From Maricurvus nonylphenolicus (GTDB lineage Bacteria; Pseudomonadota; Gammaproteobacteria; Pseudomonadales; Cellvibrionaceae): a stretch of 64,000 bases of DNA. The translations under genes and the position numbers were made by a program. Location of the stretch: assembly GCF_042854845.1 (NCBI RefSeq), contig NZ_AP031498.1:2418001-2482000 (forward strand). The letters run 5' to 3'. Positions 54,329 through 62,569 of the stretch are shown one piece after another. How positions within the stretch are numbered: position 1 is the first letter of the stretch; each line of letters opens with the position of its first letter. Below the pieces are notes generated by a model. The model was not told the DNA's origin, ran no database searches, and saw only the letters and a list, made by a program, of their open reading frames with translations.

Positions 54329-54380
54329 TTTGAGGTGAGTACTTTAGCGGTCTTGTTTAGTATACGGATGGTGGTATTAA

Positions 54381-54501
54381 GCTTGTGATCCCTAAGTGTC
54401 TATCTGGACCTTCGGAGGCAGGACGCCGACGCAGAGCGCTGTTTGTCAACGAGAGTGGATGGCGCACAGCGTGTCCAGATAGACACTTAGGGATCGCAAG
54501 T
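54381..54501. repeat. Palindromic repeat element, copy 2
   Basis: Perfect 23-base arms at 54387-54409 and 54473-54495 (core AAGTGTCTATCTGGAC), with pairing extended four more bases outward past one mismatch. The inside shares GGACG, AGAGCGC and GGATGG in the same order as copy 1 at 68-161. It lies between the DUF3325 and VOC genes, which converge, with no T-tract. Confidence 0.75.
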
Positions 54502-54513
54502 GCCACGATCAAA

Positions 54514-54879
54514 TTAAATGTTTTGTCCTACTCGCCATAAGACCCCACTAGGATCTTTAATGACAAAATCCAACATTCCCCAGGGTTGCTCTTCAATATC
54601 CCCAAGAAGTACATCGTATTTTTCTACGATGCCTTTTTCCTGAAGCTGTTGATGCCAGGCTTTGGCGTCTTCTACCAATAGATGCATCATCAAATTATTA
54701 GCGAGTTTTTCTTCATAGAAATCCTGTAGTAGAAAGCTGCAGTTGCCATGATGGAAGTAGGCTACACCTTGAGTGTCTGATGCCTGGGTAAACCCCATAT
54801 CCTGGTAAAAGGCTTTGGAGCGCTCGTAATCTTTGGCGGGTACAAACGCTTTGATTTCGACAGTGTTGAGGTTACCCAT
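54514..54879 (-). CDS. VOC-family (glyoxalase/bleomycin-resistance-like) protein
   Basis: 121 residues with the vicinal-oxygen-chelate fold: VEIKAFVPAKDYERSKAFYQDMGFT at the start by sense, then FLLQDFYEEKLANN and LDFVIKDPSGVLWRVGQ at the end. Such proteins bind metal or drugs or act as small isomerases or lyases; the actual activity cannot be told. It follows the HIT gene by 28 bases. Confidence 0.8.
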   Translation of the reverse strand: MGNLNTVEIKAFVPAKDYERSKAFYQDMGFTQASDTQGVAYFHHGNCSFLLQDFYEEKLANNLMMHLLVEDAKAWHQQLQEKGIVEKYDVLLGDIEEQPWGMLDFVIKDPSGVLWRVGQNI

Positions 54880-54907
54880 GGTTAGATTCCTTTCTTGTTA
54901 GTAGGGC

Positions 54908-55336
54908 TTAAAGTTCGGCAATGATTTTGGCTGCGATAGCCTTAAGGTCTTCTGGGTCAGCCATTTCGGCAGCGTGACCTTTAAGCGCATCAATATTTAA
55001 TACCGAGCCCGGCAAAATGTGGAAGTGGATGTGGGGCACGGTTTGGCCTGCGGCTTCACCGTTAAGCTGGAAAATAGATGAGCCTTCGTAACCCGTAGCT
55101 TTTTGAACAGCGGGCCCTACCTTTTGTACGGTTTTCATGCAGGCTAGGGCGGCTTCAGGGCTTAGTTGGTAAAGGGTAACCGCGGGCTCTTTGGGTATTA
55201 CCAGCGTGTGACCTTCACGCTGCGGCATGATGTCCATAAATGCCAGGGTGTGTTCGTCTTCATAAACCTTTATGCAGGGCAGGTCGCCACGCAGAATTTT
55301 TGCAAAAATATTGTCGTTATCGTAAACCGGGTTCAT
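54908..55336 (-). CDS. HIT-family nucleotide-binding protein
   Basis: 142 residues. The histidine triad motif HIHFHILPG near residue 100 is intact. IFAKILRGDLPCIKVYED and FMDIMPQREGHTLVIPK are typical of HINT-like proteins, which hydrolyse AMP-linked substrates such as adenosine phosphoramidates. It is divergent from the siderophore operon. Confidence 0.9.
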   Translation of the reverse strand: MNPVYDNDNIFAKILRGDLPCIKVYEDEHTLAFMDIMPQREGHTLVIPKEPAVTLYQLSPEAALACMKTVQKVGPAVQKATGYEGSSIFQLNGEAAGQTVPHIHFHILPGSVLNIDALKGHAAEMADPEDLKAIAAKIIAEL

Positions 55337-55534
55337 CGTATCTCCTAAACGGCTGCTGGTTTTTGATGGCTAGCTTTGGAAGCTAATATTGCCTTATTTG
55401 TCTTACAGTCCAAACGCCTTTTTTAAGTTTTTATAAATTCTTTGTGACAGAGGTTGTGGTGTAAAACCTGCTCAAAACCCTCATTCTAAAGGGGTTTTTG
55501 TCTTCTCTGGCATCATTTTGTCGTCATATTAAAC

Positions 55535-55571
55535 AATAATGCAAATGATATGAATTATCATTTGCATTATT
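55535..55571 (+). promoter_or_regulatory. Palindromic Fur site of the siderophore operon
   Basis: A perfect 37-base palindrome: AATAATGCAAATGATA (55535-55550), TGAAT, TATCATTTGCATTATT (55556-55571). Its centre contains a Fur-like AAATGATATGAATTATCATTT. It lies 89 bases before the first ATG of the operon. No clear -35/-10 pair was found around it. The rest of the 324-base gap holds a weak hairpin near 55477-55498 and nothing else. Confidence 0.82.
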
Positions 55572-55660
55572 TTGAGTTGGCCGTTAGAGTGCGCCCCCAG
55601 ATAGCACTGCAACTATTGTTCGTCGGAAAAGTTAGGCGTAAACCGCCTGGGGGAAGCTGT

Positions 55661-57109
55661 ATGACGCAGGGAAAAGTCCATTCCATTGTTACATCTTCAA
55701 GCCAGTCAACAGATTGGTCACTGCCTGCAGCAGGGCAGATTTTAAATCTTCATTCAACGCCAACCTTGCAGCGTCAAAGCGAACGAGAATCTGAAGTTCG
55801 TTCTTATCCTCGACGTTTACCTTTGGCCATTAACAGCGCACTGGGTTGTCGGGTTAAAGATGAGCAGGGGCAGGTTTACCTTGATTGTTTGGCGGGTGCT
55901 GGCGCATTACCGTTAGGGCACAACCATCCGGAAGTAAACACGGCCATTATCGAGGCGTTGGAAGGTTTGTCGCCATTTCAAACGCTGGATATTACTTCGC
56001 CTGCTAAAGATGCGTTTATGGGGGAGTTGTTAGCAACTCTGCCTGAAGCGTTTAGCTGTGAGGCCAAAATTCAGTTTTGTGGTCCGTCAGGCGCAGATGC
56101 AGTTGAAGCTGCAATTAAGTTGGCAAAAACCGTTACCGGTCGCAGTTCAGTGATCAGTTTTCAGGGCGGTTATCACGGTATGACCCATGGGGCCTTGTCG
56201 TTAACCGGTAATCTGGGCGCAAAAAATCCTATCAATGGATTAATGGCCGATGTTCACTTTATGCCGTATCCCTATCCGTTCCGCAGTCAGTTTGGTGATC
56301 GTAATTCGGATAACGCACGTCAGGCGTTGCATTATTTGCGCAGCCAGTTGGTAGATCCGGAAGGCGGTATCAAACGTCCAGCAGCCATTATTGTTGAGCC
56401 TATACAGGGTGAGGGTGGAGTTATTCCTGCGCCTGCAGAATGGTTGCAGGGTTTGCGTAAACTCTGCGATGAGCTGGAAATCCTGTTGATTATGGATGAG
56501 ATTCAAACTGGTTTTGGCCGCAGTGGCCGCTTGTTTGCGTTTGAGCATGCCGATATTCAACCTGATGTTGTACTGATGTCAAAAGCATTAGGTGGCGGTT
56601 TGCCGTTGTCAGTGATTGCGTTTAATAAAAAGTTTGACGCCTGGTCGCCGGGTGGGCACGCCGGTACTTTCCGTGGTAATCAGCTTGCCATGGTCAGTGG
56701 TGCCAAAACCATGCAGGTGATTAAACGCGATAAGTTGTATAAGCATGCCAGTGAGTTGGGTGGGCAGTTGCGTGATGAATTGCTGACACTACAGCAAAAA
56801 CATGCACGTATTGGCCAGGTTCGTTCCAAAGGGTTGATGTTGGGGCTGGAGCTGGTTTGCGGTGAGGGCTCGCTTGATAGTTTGGGTAATCCGCTGGCCG
56901 ATAGTTTATATGCTCGACGTGTACAGCACGAAGCTCTGCGCCGCGGTTTAATTTGCGAATTGGGCGGGCGTCATGGTGCCGTTGTACGTTTATTACCACC
57001 GCTTATTCTAAACCGTGAAGAAGCCGACTTTATTATTCGGATATTGGATGAGGCGCTCACCGTAGCGGCACAGCACTCTGATAACGAAAACTCGGTCGTT
57101 AATGGGTAG
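55661..57109 (+). CDS. rhbA: Diaminobutyrate--2-oxoglutarate aminotransferase (RhbA-like)
   Basis: 482 residues from ATG 55661, which follows GGGGGAA; the longer frame to 55550 starts in the Fur palindrome. Class III PLP aminotransferase: GAGALPLGHNHPEV, FCGPSGADAVEAAIKLAK, GGYHGMTHGALSLT, IMDEIQTGFGRSG and the PLP lysine in LMSKALGGGLPLS. It makes 2,4-diaminobutyrate from aspartate semialdehyde, the first step toward 1,3-diaminopropane. First gene of the operon. Confidence 0.92.
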   Translation: MTQGKVHSIVTSSSQSTDWSLPAAGQILNLHSTPTLQRQSERESEVRSYPRRLPLAINSALGCRVKDEQGQVYLDCLAGAGALPLGHNHPEVNTAIIEALEGLSPFQTLDITSPAKDAFMGELLATLPEAFSCEAKIQFCGPSGADAVEAAIKLAKTVTGRSSVISFQGGYHGMTHGALSLTGNLGAKNPINGLMADVHFMPYPYPFRSQFGDRNSDNARQALHYLRSQLVDPEGGIKRPAAIIVEPIQGEGGVIPAPAEWLQGLRKLCDELEILLIMDEIQTGFGRSGRLFAFEHADIQPDVVLMSKALGGGLPLSVIAFNKKFDAWSPGGHAGTFRGNQLAMVSGAKTMQVIKRDKLYKHASELGGQLRDELLTLQQKHARIGQVRSKGLMLGLELVCGEGSLDSLGNPLADSLYARRVQHEALRRGLICELGGRHGAVVRLLPPLILNREEADFIIRILDEALTVAAQHSDNENSVVNG

Positions 57110-57125
57110 GGAACACATAGGCGTA

Positions 57126-58649
57126 ATGAGTAGTTTGTCTTCCGAAGCTGTATTTGAAACAGATGCGGCCGAGTATATCGATACCCAAACCTGGCAGGAA
57201 TTCTTTTTACAGTCAGGCCCTGAAGGTACTGAGGTTTTTCAGCAGAAGCTGAAATCCACGGTAAATCAATTGGCCAGTGTTCTGGCTGCAGAGGATAAAC
57301 CTGCACCCACTGAAAATGCCAGACAAATGGGTGAGCAGGTCGCTCTGCAGGGGGAAATCGGATTAGCCGGTATTCATCTTGAAGCACTGCTGCAGCAGGC
57401 TTTACCGTTATTGGTAAAAGGCGCTGTGCGTGTCGATCACCCGCATTGTGCCGCGCATTTGCATTGCCCGCCATTGATTCCGGCGCTGGCTGCTGAAATT
57501 GTCCTGACGACACTGAACCAATCAATGGATTCCTGGGATCAGGCGCCAGCGGCAACCCATATTGAACAGCATATGGTGGATTGGTTGTGCGATCAGTTGG
57601 GTTATTCGACTGCAGCCGATGGTAGCTTTACCAGTGGTGGTACCCAGTCCAATTTAATGGGGCTGTTGTTAGCCCGTGATAAGGCAATGAATGCATTGCA
57701 AAATGATAGTCGTTGGGTGCAGCAGCAGGGCGTTATCAATCATCGCTTTGCCAATTTTAAAGTCCTGTGTTCACGCACTGCACATTTTAGTATAGCCAAG
57801 TCCTGTGCCTTGTTGGGGCTTGGTGCGCAGGCGGTTATTGCCGTGGATACCGATGCTGAAGGCGCCATGGATATGGCGGCGCTGCAGCATGAGCTGCAAA
57901 CGCTAAAGGAAAGCCAACAACAGGTTTTAGCTATCGTGGCGACGGCGGGTACAACCGACCAGGGTGCGATAGATCCTATTGATGCAATGGCGACTATTGC
58001 GCAGGAGCAGGGCTGTTGGCTGCATGTCGATGCGGCCTATGGTGGGGCGTTACTGTTTTCCAGTCATCGCCATCGGCTAAAAGGTATAGAGCAGGCTGAT
58101 TCAGTCACTGTAGATTTCCATAAAATGTTTTTCCAACCGGTGAGTTGTAGCGCCTTATTGGTGAAGGATCGTCAAAACCTGGCGCCGTTGTGTTTCCATG
58201 CTGACTATCTCAGCCGGGAAGGGGACAGCGAGCCGAATCTGGTCGACAAATCCATGTCGACAACCCGCCGATTTGATGCGCTGAAACTGTGGTTGTCTTT
58301 CCGCAATCTGGGGTTGAAAAACTTTACGGCAATGGTAGATGGCCTGATAGATCTGACCCAGGCAGTGGCCGACCTGATAGTTGAGCGCAAAGAATTTATC
58401 TTGCTGAGCCAACCCTCTATTAGCACCGTCTTATTTCGCTTGGCCCCAGAGGCTTGGCACAGCGATGCCTTTCACCAGCAGCTGCGTCGGCATCTTTTGC
58501 AAACCGGACAGGCAGTTATTGCCGAAACCCGAATCGATGGTGATGTTTGTTTGAAACTAACATTACTCAACCCTTGTACTCAGATAGCGGATATTGATGC
58601 CTTGTTGGACATCATTATTAACGCTGCCGAAGAATTATCTGCGAGTTAA
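57126..58649 (+). CDS. rhbB: L-2,4-diaminobutyrate decarboxylase (RhbB-like)
   Basis: 507 residues from ATG 57126 (ATG 57102, inside the rhbA end, is possible but lacks a ribosome site). Group II PLP decarboxylase: FTSGGTQSNLMGLLLARD, HVDAAYGGALLFS and the PLP lysine in VDFHKMFFQPVSCSALL. It produces 1,3-diaminopropane, the backbone of schizokinen-type siderophores. It lies 16 bases after rhbA. Confidence 0.92.
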   Translation: MSSLSSEAVFETDAAEYIDTQTWQEFFLQSGPEGTEVFQQKLKSTVNQLASVLAAEDKPAPTENARQMGEQVALQGEIGLAGIHLEALLQQALPLLVKGAVRVDHPHCAAHLHCPPLIPALAAEIVLTTLNQSMDSWDQAPAATHIEQHMVDWLCDQLGYSTAADGSFTSGGTQSNLMGLLLARDKAMNALQNDSRWVQQQGVINHRFANFKVLCSRTAHFSIAKSCALLGLGAQAVIAVDTDAEGAMDMAALQHELQTLKESQQQVLAIVATAGTTDQGAIDPIDAMATIAQEQGCWLHVDAAYGGALLFSSHRHRLKGIEQADSVTVDFHKMFFQPVSCSALLVKDRQNLAPLCFHADYLSREGDSEPNLVDKSMSTTRRFDALKLWLSFRNLGLKNFTAMVDGLIDLTQAVADLIVERKEFILLSQPSISTVLFRLAPEAWHSDAFHQQLRRHLLQTGQAVIAETRIDGDVCLKLTLLNPCTQIADIDALLDIIINAAEELSAS

Positions 58650-58652
58650 CCC

Positions 58653-60503
58653 ATGGCGATTAGTTACAGTCAACAACTCACCTCTAATCTAAGTTATCAA
58701 ATCGTTATTAACGCTTATTTGCGTGAAGTAGAACATAGCTGGAAATTTGTTAGCAACACTGACTATCAGGGGTTGCCTGAGGGGTGGGATAAATACGAAG
58801 GGTTACTGTTGATCGACCTGCCTCAACAGGGCACGGAAATCCTGTTGGCTGTGAGCTACTGGTCGTTAACGCTACGACATCAATTTCTGTTCCCGGTCTT
58901 GTGTCGCCCACGCTCGACGTCTGATAAGTGGCAAGAGTTGGAATTGTGTCACTTTGTCTCCCTGACTATGCGAGAGGAAGGCCTACATAATCATCGTGGT
59001 AGTGGTGAACTCAATACCTTGATGTTGCGTTGTATGATCAGTCAGAAAAATACTGAAGATTTTGTTCGCCTGCGAGAAGTGGAATTAGCAGACATAAATG
59101 ATGGTCGCCCCCTGTCTTTTATCGACAGTGAGCAAAGTCTGGTTATTGGTCACCAGTTGCACCCGGTCGCCAAAAGCCGGGAAGGGTTTTCATCCTCAGA
59201 TTTACTGCGCTATTCACCAGAAACCGCGCAGCGATTCCAGTTGCACTATTTTGCTGTGGATGCCGATCTGGTGCATCAGGATTCTGCGCTGGAAACATCA
59301 GCGATGGAACTGATCAAGCAGCAGTTGGGCAAAGAGTTGGAAGTGAACAAGAATACACAGCAACAAGCTCTGGCCAAAGATGCGTTAACCAGCGATAAAC
59401 AAGCTTTGATACCTGTGCATCCTTGGCAAGCCAGTTATCTACGCAATCAGGATGAAGTGCAAACGCTGGAAGCCCATGGCCAGATCGCCTACTTGGGGCC
59501 ATTGGGCACTGACTTTGCCGCGACGACTTCTATTCGCACGGTATTCAGTGAATCCTGTCCGTTTATGTATAAGCTTTCGCTGAATGTACGAATCACTAAC
59601 TCTGAGCGGGTAAACAAATCCTGGGAGTTAGATCGAGTGCTGGAAACCGCGCGTATGATGCAACTACCAGTCGCCGAGGATATTAAAACCAGTGCACCGG
59701 ATTTTGTCATTGTTAATGAGCCTGCATATATCAGTATAAAAGTTGATGGCAAGGTGCTGGATGGTTTCTCCTGTATTTTCCGTGATGCCAGTCACTTTAC
59801 GGATCCAGCACGGGATATCAGTGCAGTAACCACCTTGGTGCAGGATAATCCCCTGGGTGGCCCAAGCCGTCTGGCGAATATTATCCATAGGCTTGCCGAA
59901 CAGGAAGGCCGCTCTGTAGAAGCCGTAACCATGGATTGGTTTGACCGCTATGTCACTGTCTCGATTGAGTCGCTGATGAAGCTGTTTATTGATTGGGGCT
60001 TGTGTTTTGAACCGCACGGACAAAACACCCTGATTGAGTTGGAAGACGGTTATCCTTCGCGTTGTTTCTGTCGTGACGGTCAGGGTTTCTTCCATCGCCA
60101 GGCTTCTCACGCAGACTGGTGTGAGATTATGCCGGGCAAAGGCGAAGTGACGGAATCCATTTTCCCCGAAGATTTGGCTCGCGAGCGATTAATTTATTAC
60201 CCGTTTATCAATCAGGTGTTCTCTGTCATTAACGCCCTGGGGACCCAGCGACTGAGTGATGAAGAGCAGTTGATGGCGCGTTTGCGTGAGCGTATGAGCG
60301 CTTTGGCAGATCAGCCTCAACGTTATCCTTTCAGCTTGCTGGAGGTGCTTGAAAACAGTGAGCGCCTGCCTTGTAAGGGCAATCTGTTAACACAGCTGTA
60401 CAACATGGATGAGTTGGTGGGGGATATTGCTACCCAGTCGGTTTATGTGACCTTACCCAATATTTATTCATCTAAAGCAAAAAAACAGGCAGAGGCCGTA
60501 TGA
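58653..60503 (+). CDS. rhbC: NIS siderophore synthetase (RhbC-like, IucA family)
   Basis: 616 residues of the IucA/IucC family. Motifs: IPVHPWQASYLRNQ, the ATP-binding stretch TTSIRTVFSESCPFMYKLS, and PHGQNTLIELEDGYPSRCF near the C-terminus. These enzymes join citrate to a hydroxamate amine using ATP. RhbC is thought to make the first citrate amide. Three bases separate it from rhbB, and its stop overlaps rhbD by four bases. Confidence 0.92.
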   Translation: MAISYSQQLTSNLSYQIVINAYLREVEHSWKFVSNTDYQGLPEGWDKYEGLLLIDLPQQGTEILLAVSYWSLTLRHQFLFPVLCRPRSTSDKWQELELCHFVSLTMREEGLHNHRGSGELNTLMLRCMISQKNTEDFVRLREVELADINDGRPLSFIDSEQSLVIGHQLHPVAKSREGFSSSDLLRYSPETAQRFQLHYFAVDADLVHQDSALETSAMELIKQQLGKELEVNKNTQQQALAKDALTSDKQALIPVHPWQASYLRNQDEVQTLEAHGQIAYLGPLGTDFAATTSIRTVFSESCPFMYKLSLNVRITNSERVNKSWELDRVLETARMMQLPVAEDIKTSAPDFVIVNEPAYISIKVDGKVLDGFSCIFRDASHFTDPARDISAVTTLVQDNPLGGPSRLANIIHRLAEQEGRSVEAVTMDWFDRYVTVSIESLMKLFIDWGLCFEPHGQNTLIELEDGYPSRCFCRDGQGFFHRQASHADWCEIMPGKGEVTESIFPEDLARERLIYYPFINQVFSVINALGTQRLSDEEQLMARLRERMSALADQPQRYPFSLLEVLENSERLPCKGNLLTQLYNMDELVGDIATQSVYVTLPNIYSSKAKKQAEAV

Positions 60504-61177
60504 CGGCTACGCAAGCCAATGCACCTTTGCCATCGGTAGCGCAAGCCTATTCTCGCCAGTATGACTATGTAGTTTCTGGCGCAAGAGAAAACGTTAAATC
60601 GTTAGAGATATGCCTGAAACCAGCAAGTTTGAATGATCTTGGTTTAGTACACCAGTGGATGAACTATCCCCATGTGGCTGAGTTTTGGCAGCAGGCCTGG
60701 CCGGAGGAGAAGATTGCTGGCTATTTAGAGCAGCAAATTAACTCTTACCATAACGTGATGATTGTCAGTGTCAATCAGGTGCCGGTGGCTTACACCGAGC
60801 TTTACCCGGTTATTGATGATCCTTTGAGTAAGCGTTGCGATCACAGTGCAGAGGATTGGGGTTGGCATTTATTGGTCGGGCCGCCCGAATTTGTCGGATG
60901 CGGACTAACGGCTGCGGTGGGCCATGCCATTGTTAGCTACCTGTTGGAGCACACGATTGCCGATGAAATCTTTTGTGAACCGGATTATGCCAATCAGCGC
61001 ATGATCCGCTTTGTCTCTCGGTTGGCGCATCAGGACCGAGGTTTAATCCAGTTAGGCGAAAAGTGTGCCCGCTTGATGGTGTGCCGTCGTGAAGATTTTG
61101 AAACCTTATCGTTACCTATATTAACCTATACCCCTGTAGCGGGTGTTGAAGATGATTACATCAAGGAGCAGTTGTAA
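60500..61177 (+). CDS. rhbD: Hydroxy-diaminopropane acetyltransferase (RhbD-like)
   Basis: 225 residues of the siderophore GNAT acetyltransferase family (IucB-like). LVHQWMNYPHVAEFWQQAW and WGWHLLVGPPEFVGCGLTAAV are typical, with the acetyl-CoA loop and EPDYANQRMIRF after it. It would acetylate N-hydroxy-1,3-diaminopropane to the hydroxamate. Overlaps rhbC by four bases and rhbE by one. Confidence 0.9.
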   Translation: MTATQANAPLPSVAQAYSRQYDYVVSGARENVKSLEICLKPASLNDLGLVHQWMNYPHVAEFWQQAWPEEKIAGYLEQQINSYHNVMIVSVNQVPVAYTELYPVIDDPLSKRCDHSAEDWGWHLLVGPPEFVGCGLTAAVGHAIVSYLLEHTIADEIFCEPDYANQRMIRFVSRLAHQDRGLIQLGEKCARLMVCRREDFETLSLPILTYTPVAGVEDDYIKEQL

Positions 61178-62541
61178 TGACCAGTGAAAATGCCAAAACA
61201 CTCGATGTTATTGGTGTAGGTTTAGGGCCTTTTAATTTAAGTCTGGCAGCGCTATTACATCCGTTAACGGATATTGAAGCCATGTTTTTTGAAAGTCGCG
61301 ATCAATTTGATTGGCACCCTGGTCTGATGATGGAAGACTGTACTTTACAGGTGCCTATGATGGCCGATCTGACGACTATGGCCGATCCTACCAGTGAGTT
61401 TACCTACTTAAACTATTTGCACCGTACCGGACGTCTGTATAACTTTTATTTTTATGAGGAATTTCTGATTCCTCGCAGTGATTACAACCGTTATTGCCAG
61501 TGGTCTGCAGAGCAAATGCACAGTTTGCGGTTTAGCCATACGGTTACGGCGATCAAAGCCAATGGTGAAGGTTACCAGGTGGTGGTTCGGGATAACACTT
61601 CCCAGTTGGAAACGATTTACCAAGCCCGTCATGTGGTATTGGGTACCGGTAGTGTGCCTGCAATCCCTGAAGGTATTCAGCACTTGAAGGGTAACGCGAA
61701 TTGTATCCACTCGGCTGCTTACCTGCAGCGCAGAGCAGAGCTACAAGCATCTAACTCTATTACTGTTATTGGCGCAGGACAGAGTGCAGCTGAAATTGTG
61801 CTGGATCTGCTGGATGAACAGCCTCAACACGGTTATGAGATTAACTGGTTAACGCGAGGTGATGGCTTCCTGCCAATGGAGTATTCCAAGCTGGGATTGG
61901 AACACTTCTCTCCGGATTATATTGACTACTTCCATCAGTTGCCGGAAGCCACACGGGATAGTATCCGTAAAGGCCAGGATCTCTGGTATAAGGGAATTTC
62001 TGATTTCACCATTGGTGAGATCTATAACCGTATTTATCGTAGAAGTATTGGCAATAAACCTGTACCCATTACATTGCAGGCCCGTAGCGAGCTGTTAAAT
62101 GCAATGGCTGAGGGTGATGGTTTGCGCCTGGCGTTTGAGCATCGTGATCAGCAACAGGCTTTTGAAGTCACAACCGATAAGCTTGTCTTGGCCACCGGTC
62201 ATCGTCATCCGATTCCAGATTGCCTAAGTTCTATGCTTGATTATTTCGAGAAAGATAGTCAGCAGCGACTGGTCATCAATCGTGATTACACCGTGGCAAG
62301 CAAGGTTCCTTTGGCCGGTAATCTCTATGTTCAGAATGGTGAACTCCACAGCCATGGTATTGGCGCGCCTGATTTGGGCCTCGGAGCTTACCGCAGTGCG
62401 GCCATTGCGAATCAGTTAATTGGCCGCGATCACTACGTTATCCGTAATAAGAATGTATTCCAGAACTTTGGTGTTGCTGAAAAGTGGCAGGGCTCTTCAT
62501 CCAGGGATGAATCAAAAGCCCCAGAATTACTATCAGCATAA
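61177..62541 (+). CDS. rhbE: Diaminopropane N-monooxygenase (RhbE-like)
   Basis: 454 residues, flavin-dependent N-hydroxylating monooxygenase (IucD/PvdA family). FAD-binding GVGLGPFNLSLAALL near the start, substrate region WHPGLMMEDCTLQVPMMADL, NADPH motif VIGAGQSAAEIVLDLL and ATGHRHP near the C-terminus. It hydroxylates the primary amine of 1,3-diaminopropane using NADPH and oxygen. The start overlaps the rhbD stop (TAATG). Confidence 0.92.
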   Translation: MTSENAKTLDVIGVGLGPFNLSLAALLHPLTDIEAMFFESRDQFDWHPGLMMEDCTLQVPMMADLTTMADPTSEFTYLNYLHRTGRLYNFYFYEEFLIPRSDYNRYCQWSAEQMHSLRFSHTVTAIKANGEGYQVVVRDNTSQLETIYQARHVVLGTGSVPAIPEGIQHLKGNANCIHSAAYLQRRAELQASNSITVIGAGQSAAEIVLDLLDEQPQHGYEINWLTRGDGFLPMEYSKLGLEHFSPDYIDYFHQLPEATRDSIRKGQDLWYKGISDFTIGEIYNRIYRRSIGNKPVPITLQARSELLNAMAEGDGLRLAFEHRDQQQAFEVTTDKLVLATGHRHPIPDCLSSMLDYFEKDSQQRLVINRDYTVASKVPLAGNLYVQNGELHSHGIGAPDLGLGAYRSAAIANQLIGRDHYVIRNKNVFQNFGVAEKWQGSSSRDESKAPELLSA

Positions 62542-62569
62542 AACCGTATAAATATTGATTGGAACCCGT

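Noticed and set aside
55477..55498. Terminator-like hairpin AAAACCC...GGGGTTTT upstream of the siderophore operon
   Set aside because: The stem is imperfect and lies between divergent genes, so neither strand has a transcript that needs ending there.
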